Source of the DNA: Microsaccharimonas sp964523145
GTDB lineage: Bacteria; Patescibacteriota; Saccharimonadia; Saccharimonadales; Saccharimonadaceae
DNA: 64,000 nucleotides
Assembly (NCBI GenBank): GCA_964523145.1
Contig: CAZFYB010000002.1
Span: 58,663 to 122,662 of the forward strand
Reading direction: 5' to 3'
In this document: positions 18,014 to 26,900 of the stretch, one piece after another
How the letters are laid out: every line of letters begins with the position of its first letter
How positions within the stretch are numbered: the stretch's first letter is position 1
Made by a program: the position numbers and the translations under genes
Notes under the pieces: model-generated
Told to the model about the DNA's origin: nothing
The model's input: only the letters and a program-made list of their open reading frames with translations
Databases searched by the model: none

Positions 18014-19447
18014 ATGACAAAAATTCGAACCCGATTCGCTCCAAGTCCTACTGGTTTTATGCATGTAGGTGGTGTCCGCACTGCGCTTTTTGCCTGGATA
18101 TTAGCCCGTCAGCAGGGAAGTGACGGTGCATTTATTCTTCGCATCGAAGATACCGACAAACAACGCGAGGTTGAAGGCAGTATTCAACAAATCGAGAATA
18201 GCTTACGATGGCTCGGCCTTGAATGGGACGAGGGTGTTGATAAGGGTGGACCTTTTGCTCCGTACATTCAATCAGAACGTTTGCCAATTTATAAAGAGTG
18301 GGCACAAAAACTCATTGACGCCGGCCATGCCTATGCCGACCCCTATACCCAAGAAGAGCTCGAAGGATTCCGCGAGCTAGCGAAAGCCGAAAAGCGTCCT
18401 TTCCTTTTTCGTGACCATCGGCCTGAAAACCCACCACAATGGGATGGTTCACAACCACTCCGATTTAAATCAAATCCAAAGCACTATGATTGGCGCGATG
18501 GGGTTATGGGTCAGCTTTCTACCGCCGAAGATGCGATTGACGACTTTATTATTATTAAAGGTGACGGTTACCCAACTTATAACTTTTCGCACATTATTGA
18601 TGATGCGATTATGGGTGTCACTCACGTACTGCGAAGCCAGGAATTCATTAGTAGCACGCCTAAATTCTTAAATCTTTATGAAGCGCTTGGAGTGGAGCGG
18701 CCAGTCCTCGCAACATTGCCGTACGTCATGGCGATCGATGGTAAAAAGAAACTTGGGAAGCGCGATGGTGCGAAAGATATTCTTGAATATGCATCTGAAG
18801 GGTACTTGCCTGAAGCTATGATTAACTTTTTAGCAACGCTTGGCTGGAACGATGGCACCGAACAAGAAATATTTACTGTCGATGAAATTATCGAAAAATT
18901 CTCACTTGAGCGCGTACAAAAAAGCCCAGCTCGTTTTGATGAGCAAAGGCTACTTTGGTTGAATGGCCAACATATTCGTTTACTTTCAGTTGACGATCTT
19001 TACCAACGTTCACGTGGTTTTTGGTCAGAACCAGCTCAAGCGGCCGGTGAACAACGTCAAAAAGAGATTCTTACATTGGTGCAAGATCGACTGAAAACTC
19101 TTGCTGATATCCCAACACTGACGAGTTATTTTTTCGAAGAACCAACTCCAGACCGGGAAATGATAACAACTAATAAGCAACTCTCAAAACTTTCATCTGA
19201 CGATATCTCTGACTTACTGACGGCAGCTAAGTCTGCACTTGAAAAAAGCGAGTTCGACAATGAAAGTATCCAAGCGACCTTAAACGCTCTTCTTGAGACT
19301 ACAGGCCAAAAGCCAGGCATCCTATTTAGCCTGATTCGCCTTAGCGTTTCATGGGCGCCATTTAGCCCAGCCTTAAATGACACACTTGCCGCACTTGGCC
19401 GCGACACTGTTATGGCGCGTATTCAGCACAGCCTCGAAACCCTTTAG
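18014..19447 (+). CDS. gltX: Glutamyl-tRNA synthetase
   Basis: 477 aa class I synthetase charging tRNA-Glu. The HIGH-type motif is PSPTGFMHVGG (residues 11-21) and the KMSKS-type motif is KLGKRDGA near 250. The C-terminal anticodon-binding helical domain ends with MARIQHSLETL. TGC-TATAAT (17998-18003) ends 10 nt before the ATG, another leaderless candidate. Discrimination between Glu and Glu/Gln charging cannot be read from the sequence. Confidence 0.97.
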   Translation: MTKIRTRFAPSPTGFMHVGGVRTALFAWILARQQGSDGAFILRIEDTDKQREVEGSIQQIENSLRWLGLEWDEGVDKGGPFAPYIQSERLPIYKEWAQKLIDAGHAYADPYTQEELEGFRELAKAEKRPFLFRDHRPENPPQWDGSQPLRFKSNPKHYDWRDGVMGQLSTAEDAIDDFIIIKGDGYPTYNFSHIIDDAIMGVTHVLRSQEFISSTPKFLNLYEALGVERPVLATLPYVMAIDGKKKLGKRDGAKDILEYASEGYLPEAMINFLATLGWNDGTEQEIFTVDEIIEKFSLERVQKSPARFDEQRLLWLNGQHIRLLSVDDLYQRSRGFWSEPAQAAGEQRQKEILTLVQDRLKTLADIPTLTSYFFEEPTPDREMITTNKQLSKLSSDDISDLLTAAKSALEKSEFDNESIQATLNALLETTGQKPGILFSLIRLSVSWAPFSPALNDTLAALGRDTVMARIQHSLETL

Positions 19448-19500
19448 TGCTTATGTTATATTAGAAACAAGTTAAAATAGTGGGATTCTTTCTCGTAGGC

Positions 19501-20475
19501 ATGCCTAAAAACAAACCAAACACTAATATTCGAAAGAGCGGTTTTACTATTGTAGAGCTTCTTATTGTGGTTGTTGTTATTGCGATTCTGGCTGCAGTTA
19601 CTATCATCTCCTACAACGGTATCTCACGTCGAGCCAACGAAAGCGCAGCGGCAAGTGCCGCCTCTCAAGCGAAAAAGAAAATCGCCGTTTGGCAAGTAGA
19701 AAACCCAAATCAGTCGCCCGATCAAAGTACGTTTAGCTCTTTAATGGGCAGTACAACAGGTCTTGAATACAGCCCTGGCTCGGGTGGGGTATTTTGCATA
19801 ACATCTACTGCCGGTACAGTTTCGTATAGCGTTACCGAATCAAACAGCCCTACGCCCGGTAGTTGCCAAGGGCATGCTCAGGGCGGTGTCGCGGCAATAA
19901 CGAACTATCACATCAACCCAGGAGCGGTTACAAGCACTGGCTATGGCGTATGGGCAGGGACAAGTGGCAATACTATCACTGCAGAGCCCGTTGCAGCTGC
20001 CTGGTCACAATCGGGTAGTGCATATCGCATCACATGGACAGCTGTAGCTGGTGCAAACGGTGATGTTCAGGTAAGCCTTACTGCAGGTTCAACTCTTTCT
20101 GCCGATACCATCTACACGGTTCGCTACACAATGGTATCGGGTCAAAATAGCACAGTTAGCGCCCCAGCAACGTATTCATCGGCCGGAACGGCAACGTTAA
20201 TTGATCGCTCTCATACCTCTAACGTGGCAATGACAAGCGGCGTGCCAGTAACGTTCTGGGTAACCTTCCAGGCGGACAGTACGGCGTTATACTCAGGGCT
20301 ACGCATACTACATCAACCACAAGCAAAGGCAATTGGGCATAACTATTCAATTTCCGAGACCGTTGTATACACTGGCGCATATAATAGCGCCATAGGCTTC
20401 TACTGGGGCAACTCGTCACATTGGCTATGGAATGGCGCCGCAAACAGTTCAACTTCTAAAGGACCTCCTTTGTAG
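19501..20475 (+). CDS. Type IV pilin-like protein with large beta-rich domain
   Basis: 324 aa from the ATG at 19501. The prepilin processing site is SG|FTIVELLIVVVVIAILAAV with Glu5 after the cleavage, followed by SYNGISRRANES as in the other pilins of this window. The C-terminal ~200 residues are Ser/Thr/Gly-rich, carbohydrate-module-like. A frame start at 19480 is possible but lies next to a TAAAAT element. The stop (20473-20475) is immediately followed by the promoter of the next gene. Confidence 0.88.
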   Translation: MPKNKPNTNIRKSGFTIVELLIVVVVIAILAAVTIISYNGISRRANESAAASAASQAKKKIAVWQVENPNQSPDQSTFSSLMGSTTGLEYSPGSGGVFCITSTAGTVSYSVTESNSPTPGSCQGHAQGGVAAITNYHINPGAVTSTGYGVWAGTSGNTITAEPVAAAWSQSGSAYRITWTAVAGANGDVQVSLTAGSTLSADTIYTVRYTMVSGQNSTVSAPATYSSAGTATLIDRSHTSNVAMTSGVPVTFWVTFQADSTALYSGLRILHQPQAKAIGHNYSISETVVYTGAYNSAIGFYWGNSSHWLWNGAANSSTSKGPPL

Positions 20476-20490
20476 GGTATAATGAAGCAT

Positions 20491-21594
20491 ATGTTTAAGC
20501 GTAAGCAAAAAGCGCTCCTAAATCCAATGGAACCAAAACAAGCTAACTGGTTTAGGCGGCACAAAAAACTCACTGTCATTTTAAGTATCGTGGGGGTTCT
20601 TTTAATTGGCGTTGCTAGCGCAACAGCGCTGTATTTCATAAATCAAAAACCAGTTGAAGAATCATCCAAGACCGTTCCTAAACCGCCAAAAGCAGTTGAG
20701 CCAGTGAAATACTACTCGCCACTCACTGGAAACCTTGTTGAAAGCGAAGCCATCACCAAACAAGCAACTACCGGTATTATGATCGAAAACAGCCCTGATG
20801 CTCGACCGCAATCAGGTATTAAAGATAGTGGAGTTGTATTCGAAGCTATTGCCGAAGGGGGGATTACTCGTTTCCTGATTGTTTATCAAGAGCAAAAACC
20901 ACAGCTCATTGGCCCGGTTCGAAGTGTGCGTATGTACTACGTTGACTGGATCGCTGCCTTTAACGCCAGTGTTGCGCATATCGGCGGAAGCGCCGCTGCC
21001 CTTGCTGAAGTGCGCAATGGCAGTTACCGCGATATTGATCAGTTCTTTAATGCTGGTGCGTATTGGCGTGCCAGTGATCGCTATGCACCGCATAATGTGT
21101 ATACCAGCTTTGAACGCCTCGATGCATTAAATGCTCAAAAAGGTTTTACCACTTCAGAGTTTACTGGCTTTACCCGTAAGGATAGCGCCGCCGAACCAGT
21201 GACAGCCTCAAGCATCGATGTAGGAATAAGCAGCTACCTCTACAACAGTCACTACGATTACAATGCAACTACCAATACCTACGATCGCTCACAAGGTGGC
21301 GCACCTCACCTCGATAGGGAAGCCGGGCAAATTAGCCCGCGTGTAGTTGTTGCCATGAAAATCAGCGAACAGCGTGTGTTTGAGGACGGTTGGCGCGAGC
21401 AAATTAATACTATCGGCAGCGGCGCTGCGTATATTTTCCAGGACGGCACCGTGCAAGAAGTCACCTGGAACAAACCAAGTAAAGCAGCCCAAATTACGTT
21501 TACCGATGCAACCGGTAAAGATGTACCGCTCGCCCGTGGGCAAACCTGGCTAACTGCTGTACCTGAACACACCGGAAGCGTGTCATGGCAATAG
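20491..21594 (+). CDS. DUF3048 (YerB-like) membrane-anchored protein
   Basis: 367 aa. A basic N-terminus and membrane anchor (about 22-45) precede the extracellular DUF3048 domain with its signatures: SPLTG, IMIENSPDARPQSGI, VFEAIAEGGITRFL, IGPVRSVRMYYVDW and AHIGGS. Function in Firmicutes YerB is unclear. An in-frame ATG at 20482 lies within TATAAT (20478-20483), so the ATG at 20491, 7 nt past the -10, is the likely start. It overlaps the histidine kinase gene by 10 nt. Confidence 0.88.
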   Translation: MFKRKQKALLNPMEPKQANWFRRHKKLTVILSIVGVLLIGVASATALYFINQKPVEESSKTVPKPPKAVEPVKYYSPLTGNLVESEAITKQATTGIMIENSPDARPQSGIKDSGVVFEAIAEGGITRFLIVYQEQKPQLIGPVRSVRMYYVDWIAAFNASVAHIGGSAAALAEVRNGSYRDIDQFFNAGAYWRASDRYAPHNVYTSFERLDALNAQKGFTTSEFTGFTRKDSAAEPVTASSIDVGISSYLYNSHYDYNATTNTYDRSQGGAPHLDREAGQISPRVVVAMKISEQRVFEDGWREQINTIGSGAAYIFQDGTVQEVTWNKPSKAAQITFTDATGKDVPLARGQTWLTAVPEHTGSVSWQ

Positions 21595-23159
21595 CACCAA
21601 AACCACAACTTGTTAAAGATTTCATGCCCCGCTTTAAGCGTGGGGCACTTTTCTTAATAATATTCTTACAAGTACTGATCTTACTTGCAATTGCCATCAT
21701 GCTCCACTTTTTTGGCTTTTTTGAAAACAACCCATTGGCCTTTGCCGGGACATTAGTTGCTCAAAGCATATTAGGAGTTGTTGCCTCGTTAATTTTGTAC
21801 CGGTTCGTAGCCCAGCCAATTAAGCACTTATTAGCTGCGATCGTGCACGTTTCGGGTGAGCCTACCGACACAACCCCGCCAAACCCTAACGAAGCCCACT
21901 TTGAAAAGAATGGTTTCAAGCCAGTGTTACAAACTATTTATGAACTCGCTTCAGATGCGCCCAACCCAATTCCCGATGGAAGTAAAAACGTAACTACTAA
22001 CTCACCCAACGGATCGGTGACACAAAAGCAATCACGCGAAATCGTTGAAGCGGCCCTCGATTCAACAATTTGCGGGTTTGTAGTCATGGGTCATGATCGT
22101 ACAATTAGCTACGCCAACAAAGCTACGCCACTTCGTGTTGACCAGAACGGTGTGCAATCACTTGACCTTATATTTAATGAAAACGAAACAATTGAAAAAT
22201 GGTGGGATGAATGTGACAAGTCAGCTGTTCGTGCCGAACGAACCTGGCCACGCATTGCTAATAAACTGCCGAACGAAGAAAATCGCCGATTCTTTGACGT
22301 CATCGCCTCGTACAATAAAGGGACCGATAGTGAGATGGTCATAACCCTTATCGATCGAACTCATTTGTACAGCGTTGGTGAAGAAGAGCTCGACTTTATC
22401 GCTTTTGCCGCCCACGAACTCCGTGGCCCGATTACCGTTATTCGTGGCTACCTCGATGTCTTACAAGACGAACTCTCCGAAGTCCTTCAAGATGATCAGA
22501 AAGAGCTGTTTCACCGGCTGACCGTATCAGCTAATAGACTTTCGGGATACATTAATAATATTTTAAATACCTCGCGTTTTGACCGCCGACACCTGCGCAT
22601 GCACCTTGAAAAAACTTCAGTTGCTGATGTATATGATACAATTCGTGACGATATGTTACTGAGAGCTAGCTCACAAAACCGCCTGCTTACCGTAACGCTC
22701 CCCGATGGGCTCCCTGAAATTGCCGCCGACACCGCTAGCCTAGGCGAAGTTTTCGGAAACTTAATCGATAACGCTATTAAATACAGTAATGAAGGCGGAG
22801 CTATCGAAGTCTCAGCCAGCTCAAAAGGCGATTCAGTTGAAGTTGCCATAATCGACCACGGCATTGGTATGCCCGGCAACGTTGTTAGTAACTTATTCCA
22901 AAAGTTCTACCGCTCGCACCGCTCACGCGAAACAGTCGCCGGTACCGGTATTGGCCTTTATATCAGCAAAGCGATCGTTGAGTCACACGGCGGTTCAATA
23001 AGCGTACGGAGCGAAGAAGGGCATGGATCAACCTTCACTGTATCGCTCCCAACCTACGCCATGGTTGCAGACAAACTCAAAGCAGGTGATAATGGCAATG
23101 AGACATTGATCAATAACGAAGGTGGCTGGATTAAAAATCACACTATGTATAGGGGATAA
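21585..23159 (+). CDS. Sensor histidine kinase with PAS domain
   Basis: 524 aa. Two membrane helices near 20-85 with almost no external loop are followed by a PAS-like region (about 165-260). HisKA has phospho-acceptor His277 (AAHELRGPITVIRGY). The HATPase domain has an N box (NLIDNAIKYS), G1 (DHGIGMP) and G2 (GTGIGLYISKAI). The short extracellular part suggests membrane or internal sensing. It is coupled to the DUF3048 gene by a 10-nt overlap and is followed 3 nt later by its likely response regulator. Confidence 0.93.
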   Translation: MAIAPKPQLVKDFMPRFKRGALFLIIFLQVLILLAIAIMLHFFGFFENNPLAFAGTLVAQSILGVVASLILYRFVAQPIKHLLAAIVHVSGEPTDTTPPNPNEAHFEKNGFKPVLQTIYELASDAPNPIPDGSKNVTTNSPNGSVTQKQSREIVEAALDSTICGFVVMGHDRTISYANKATPLRVDQNGVQSLDLIFNENETIEKWWDECDKSAVRAERTWPRIANKLPNEENRRFFDVIASYNKGTDSEMVITLIDRTHLYSVGEEELDFIAFAAHELRGPITVIRGYLDVLQDELSEVLQDDQKELFHRLTVSANRLSGYINNILNTSRFDRRHLRMHLEKTSVADVYDTIRDDMLLRASSQNRLLTVTLPDGLPEIAADTASLGEVFGNLIDNAIKYSNEGGAIEVSASSKGDSVEVAIIDHGIGMPGNVVSNLFQKFYRSHRSRETVAGTGIGLYISKAIVESHGGSISVRSEEGHGSTFTVSLPTYAMVADKLKAGDNGNETLINNEGGWIKNHTMYRG

Positions 23160-23162
23160 CTC

Positions 23163-23534
23163 GTGGCAATAAAAAGTATTTTGATTGTAGAAGACGACCG
23201 CTTTATTGGCGAGATGTATGTTCGTAGTTTAAAAAAAGCTGGCTACGAAGTAGATTGGATGGTTGATGGTAATGATGGGTTGATTGCCGCACGCAACAAA
23301 GACTACGATCTCGTACTACTCGATGTCATGCTCCCAGAGCGCCGGGGGACTGAAATCCTTGAAGCACTCCGTGGCACTGAAGATCTTATCCCTCACTCAA
23401 AAGTTATTGTACTGACTAATTTCGAGCAAGATGACGAATCACGATTATCAATGGAAAAACGGGCTGATGCGTATTTAATTAAAGCCGAAATCACCCCAAG
23501 TAAACTCATTTCAGTTATCGAGAAGCTCAGCTAA
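23163..23534 (+). CDS. Single-domain response regulator
   Basis: 123 aa receiver with GTG start at 23163. The acidic pair VEDDR, phospho-acceptor Asp54 (LLDVMLPE), Thr (VLTNFEQ) and Lys (LIKAE) are all present, with no output domain. It probably acts through protein contacts, perhaps with the following membrane protein. Cotranscribed with the upstream kinase. Confidence 0.93.
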   Translation: MAIKSILIVEDDRFIGEMYVRSLKKAGYEVDWMVDGNDGLIAARNKDYDLVLLDVMLPERRGTEILEALRGTEDLIPHSKVIVLTNFEQDDESRLSMEKRADAYLIKAEITPSKLISVIEKLS

Positions 23535-23535
23535 T

Positions 23536-24198
23536 ATGGACCACAAGCATAAGCTCGAAGCACCCGATAATGAATCGCTCAAAACTATCGAACAGGTTGA
23601 AAGCCATAGTGAGCTGACAACGCTATACCCGCTAGCAAAAGACCAATGGGATGGTACGATTATGTCGAGTGAGGAACGCGCCACCAAACATGATGCCGAT
23701 CAAGATCGCGCGACCCGCAGTATTCGGAAGTTATTCTTAAAAATTGGTACACTAGCGCCTTTGCCGTTTTTGCTCGCAGCTTTGATTGTTGCAACCGCCT
23801 TTACTATCGTGACTGAAGATAACGCAGCAGTATTAGTATTCCCAATGATATTTATGTTGTTTATATGGCTTGGCATCTCATATGTTGCGATCCGCAACGT
23901 GTATCGTATGTTTTATAGCCATGCCTTGCGGGCGACTCCGTTTTTAATTGCGCTCTATATAATACTTGGGCTCGGCGCGCAGGTATTTCTCGCTCTACTC
24001 ATTCCAATGCACATTGAATCAATATTGATCAATATAGCGGCTGTTTGCGCGGGTATATTCGTACTCAGTATTATCGTCACAGCGCTATTGCTATTCATCT
24101 GGACAGCACATAACATCAGCGGCCAAGTTAAACTCGTGGTTATTGCAGGAGTTATTGCGATACTTTCAGTGGGCACTTTCGCACTGACCGTCCTGTAG
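23536..24198 (+). CDS. Four-helix membrane protein of the two-component operon, function unknown
   Basis: 220 aa. A ~75-residue acidic cytoplasmic N-terminus is followed by four to five hydrophobic helices (about 76-97, 102-122, 135-158, 165-190, 197-219). I recognise no family. It starts one base after the response-regulator stop, so it shares that operon and may be the sensed or controlled component. Confidence 0.75.
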   Translation: MDHKHKLEAPDNESLKTIEQVESHSELTTLYPLAKDQWDGTIMSSEERATKHDADQDRATRSIRKLFLKIGTLAPLPFLLAALIVATAFTIVTEDNAAVLVFPMIFMLFIWLGISYVAIRNVYRMFYSHALRATPFLIALYIILGLGAQVFLALLIPMHIESILINIAAVCAGIFVLSIIVTALLLFIWTAHNISGQVKLVVIAGVIAILSVGTFALTVL

Positions 24199-24245
24199 CT
24201 CATCTGGACAGGGAAGGGGTTGTTTGGTAGTATAGCTAGGCGTTT

Positions 24246-24320
24246 GGTCCCGTCGTCTAACGGTTAGGACACCAGGTTCTCATCCTGGCAATCGGAGTTC
24301 GATTCTCCGCGGGATCACCA
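24246..24320 (+). tRNA. tRNA-Glu (anticodon CTC)
   Basis: 75 nt with encoded CCA. The acceptor GGTCCCG pairs with CGGGATC. The anticodon stem-loop CCAGG-TTCTCAT-CCTGG gives CTC. The T arm CGGAG-TTCGATT-CTCCG is canonical. Confidence 0.97.
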
Positions 24321-24322
24321 AA

Positions 24323-24357
24323 GAAAAAAGTTCAGGCTTTCGCTTGGACTTTTTTCT
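24323..24357 (+). terminator. Rho-independent terminator after tRNA-Glu
   Basis: Stem AGTTCAGGC / GCTTGGACT (with G-T pairs), loop TTTC, then TTTTTCTTTT. Confidence 0.9.
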
Positions 24358-24422
24358 TTTCTTTGATTTCAATAGAAGAAAAACAAACCTTTCCCAAATT
24401 GTCCATCCTATCCCGCCTATGC

Positions 24423-24472
24423 TAAACTAAACACACATATAACCAAAGAGAAGCGAAGGGCATCACCTCTCG
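24423..24472 (+). promoter_or_regulatory. Pilin promoter and conserved 5' leader, copy 1
   Basis: TATGC-TAAACT extended -10 (TAAACT 24423-24428) precedes a leader ending in AGAGAAGCGAAGGGCATCAC and then CTCTCG. GAGA and TCTC can pair, placing the AAGGG Shine-Dalgarno in the loop. The same block precedes the pilins at 25041 and 26901. Confidence 0.7.
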
Positions 24473-24961
24473 ATGAGCAAACATAAAAAACTTGGCTTTA
24501 CTATCGTAGAACTACTCATTGTTGTAGTAGTGATAGCTATTTTGGCGGCAATTACTATCGTTGCGTATACCGGCATCCAAAATCGAGCCCACGATAGCGC
24601 TGTTCAAAACGACATGAAACAATTCGCTACCATTTTAGAAATCTATAAAACAGACAATGGAACATACCCAAGCCTCTATGGACTGACGCCAAGTATGGGT
24701 ATTAAATTAACCAAAGCTTCTTATGGAAGAGATGGACAAAGCAGAAATGCTTCTTACTGTTTTAATGCGACAACAGGTCAGTATATATTTTATGTTCTAT
24801 CTAAGTCTGGGAATTTCTTTCAAATTAGAACGATAGATGGGTTAAAGGTTCAATCGACAACAGAAGTGACTGGGTATAACATTTGTAATCGAGTAGGCGT
24901 ATCAAGCACCCAGCCGAATCAGGGGTTGCAACCGGGCGGCTGGGAAAGCTGGACAAACTAA
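24473..24961 (+). CDS. Type IV pilin (minor/major subunit)
   Basis: 162 aa, the classic pilin size. Basic leader MSKHKKLG, cleavage before FTIVELLIVVVVIAILAAI with Glu at mature position 5, then AYTGIQNRAHDSAVQNDM. The globular domain (about 45-160) has two cysteines (YCFNAT; YNICNR) that could form the D-region disulfide. First of four tandem pilin genes. No pilus motor or prepilin peptidase is encoded in the window. Confidence 0.92.
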   Translation: MSKHKKLGFTIVELLIVVVVIAILAAITIVAYTGIQNRAHDSAVQNDMKQFATILEIYKTDNGTYPSLYGLTPSMGIKLTKASYGRDGQSRNASYCFNATTGQYIFYVLSKSGNFFQIRTIDGLKVQSTTEVTGYNICNRVGVSSTQPNQGLQPGGWESWTN

Positions 24962-24988
24962 TCATTACCCCGCTTAAGCTCGATATGG

Positions 24989-25040
24989 TAAACTTGAATC
25001 AGACATTTACTAAAGAGAAGTAAGGGCATCACCTCTCTCA
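24989..25040 (+). promoter_or_regulatory. Pilin promoter and conserved 5' leader, copy 2
   Basis: TATGG-TAAACT (TAAACT 24989-24994), then TTGAATCAGACA shared with copy 3, then AGAGAAGTAAGGGCATCACC and TCTCTCA before the ATG. AGAGA and TCTCT can pair around AAGGG. Confidence 0.7.
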
Positions 25041-25667
25041 ATGAACAAACATAAACAATCTGGCTTCACTATTGTAGAACTACTCATTGTAGTAGTCGTT
25101 ATTGCTATTCTTGCCGTAATTACCATAATAGCCTACACGGGCATTCAAAACCGCGCCACCGAAGCAAGCATTGTCTCTGAACTCACACAAAATATGAAAA
25201 AGCATATGGCTGAAGTAACAACGTCAACTTCAAACCGTTATGCAACGACAGATGTTATGCCGGGTGGTATCGTAACCCCACAATTCGACACAAATAAATA
25301 TAAGGTTATTACTTTTTGCACAAATGGAACTGAGTTTGTTTATGCTGCCGAAACAAAAACAGGTAAAAAATACTTTTCCAAAACTGGGTCTAACGTCACG
25401 AACGATGACAGCATTGATGCGTTCCTGCCATGCCCAGGTAAAAGCATTAGCGGCGCCTACACTACTTACTTAAACCTCCCGTCAGTATGTGTTAATGAAG
25501 GTAACGTCTGCAACTTCTCCGGAACGGCCACGATAGTATATGGGTCAGCCGCTCAAGGTCGTTTCAACAGACACCTAAACCAAACTAGTTCTACAACTTG
25601 TAATAACACGAATCTTTCCGACCCAGCTGCAACTTTCGCAAAGGCTTGTTATGTCTATCCAAACTAA
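25041..25667 (+). CDS. Type IV pilin
   Basis: 208 aa. N-terminus MNKHKQSG|FTIVELLIVVVVIAILAVI, helix with AYTGIQNRATEAS, then a beta-rich globular domain with four cysteines in the C-terminal half (PSVCVNEGNVC; TTCNNT; AKACYVYPN). The last 17 nt overlap the next pilin gene, so the two are coupled. Confidence 0.92.
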   Translation: MNKHKQSGFTIVELLIVVVVIAILAVITIIAYTGIQNRATEASIVSELTQNMKKHMAEVTTSTSNRYATTDVMPGGIVTPQFDTNKYKVITFCTNGTEFVYAAETKTGKKYFSKTGSNVTNDDSIDAFLPCPGKSISGAYTTYLNLPSVCVNEGNVCNFSGTATIVYGSAAQGRFNRHLNQTSSTTCNNTNLSDPAATFAKACYVYPN

Positions 25668-26826
25668 AAAAGGTTTCACGATCGTAGAACTACTTATAGT
25701 TGTGGTAGTTATTGCGATTCTGGCAGCAATTACCATCGTTGCCTACAACGGCATCCAAAACCGCGCTAAAGATTCAGCGTCACTTTCAAATGCACAACAA
25801 GTCGGGAAGAAAATCACTGCGCACGCACTTCTCAATAGCGAAACCTTGCCGGCAACACTTGCCGATGCGGGTATTTCAAACGCCGGTGATTTAACGTATC
25901 AATATACTCGCAACACCACCGTATCACCAAATAATTTTTGTCTTACTGCTACTTCAGGTGGAACGAGCGCACATATAGCTGGTACTACAAACAGTGTTAA
26001 AAATGCCGTACCTGGACCTTGTGCTGGACACACCGGAACCGCGCCAACCGTAGCGTCCAATGGCGAACCATGCCCAACAAACTATGTAGTAGTCCCGGGA
26101 AGCTCACTCTACGATACAAAAGCGTTCTGCGTTATGAAGTATGAGGCAAAAGACTCAAGCGGCGCTGCGATTAGCCAAGCCAGTGGTACGCCTTGGGTAA
26201 ATATAAGTCAGACTGCTGCTATCTCTACTGCTGCAAATACTTGTTCTGGGTGTCATCTTGTTACCGAAGCCGAGTGGCTCACCATTGCCCAAAATGTTAT
26301 GAGCGTCCCGAGCAACTGGAATGGGGGAGCTGTTGGTACAAACTTGCTTTATGGCGGCCACGGCGATAACGCCCCTGCAAACAGTCTTCCAGCTTCAACC
26401 GATAACGATAGTTTCTCAGGCACTGGCCAAAGCGGTACAAGCAGCCAACGCCGCACGCTCACTCTCACTACTGGCGAGGTACTATGGGACTTTAGTGGTA
26501 ACGTTTGGGAATGGACACAGGGCACCGTATCCGACTCACAGCAACCAGGTGCACCGGGTATAGCATGGCGCTCGTGGAATGCGTTAAGTGCTCCAGGAAA
26601 TCTTTCTCCTAATCCTTACCCAGCTTACGCAAATCCACTCGCAATTGGATGGACAAATAGTCAGAACATCGGACAAATCTATAGTGATTCTATACAGCCG
26701 AATATAAGAGCTTTCCATCGTGGCGGGAGTTGGAGTAATGGTTACAATACTGGCGTGTATGCACTCGCCCTAAGCAGTGCGCCTCATGATAGTAGTATCT
26801 ATATCGGTTTCCGAGTGGCGCGTTAA
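25651..26826 (+). CDS. Type IV pilin fused to FGE/C-type-lectin-like domain
   Basis: 391 aa. Prepilin N-terminus KKG|FTIVELLIVVVVIAILAAI and AYNGIQNRAKDSAS. After about residue 145 comes an FGE-sulfatase/SUMF1-type domain: GEPCPTNYVVVPGS, AFCVMKYEAKDSSG, CHLVTEAEWL, LWDFSGNVWEWTQG and the terminal FHRGGSWSN...IGFRVAR. Such folds often serve as ligand-binding tips rather than enzymes, and the terminal segment has the layout of diversity-generating-retroelement variable regions. The gene starts inside the end of the previous pilin gene and lacks its own leader. Confidence 0.88.
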   Translation: MSIQTKKGFTIVELLIVVVVIAILAAITIVAYNGIQNRAKDSASLSNAQQVGKKITAHALLNSETLPATLADAGISNAGDLTYQYTRNTTVSPNNFCLTATSGGTSAHIAGTTNSVKNAVPGPCAGHTGTAPTVASNGEPCPTNYVVVPGSSLYDTKAFCVMKYEAKDSSGAAISQASGTPWVNISQTAAISTAANTCSGCHLVTEAEWLTIAQNVMSVPSNWNGGAVGTNLLYGGHGDNAPANSLPASTDNDSFSGTGQSGTSSQRRTLTLTTGEVLWDFSGNVWEWTQGTVSDSQQPGAPGIAWRSWNALSAPGNLSPNPYPAYANPLAIGWTNSQNIGQIYSDSIQPNIRAFHRGGSWSNGYNTGVYALALSSAPHDSSIYIGFRVAR

Positions 26827-26847
26827 AGGACCATATCCCACTTATGT

Positions 26848-26900
26848 TAAAATTGAATCAGACACACAATATAGAGAAGCGAAGGGCATCACGTCTCTCC
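26848..26900 (+). promoter_or_regulatory. Pilin promoter and conserved 5' leader, copy 3
   Basis: TATGT-TAAAAT (TAAAAT 26848-26853), TTGAATCAGACA as in copy 2, then AGAGAAGCGAAGGGCATCAC and GTCTCTCC before the ATG. AGAGA and TCTCT can form a stem around the AAGGG site. Confidence 0.7.
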
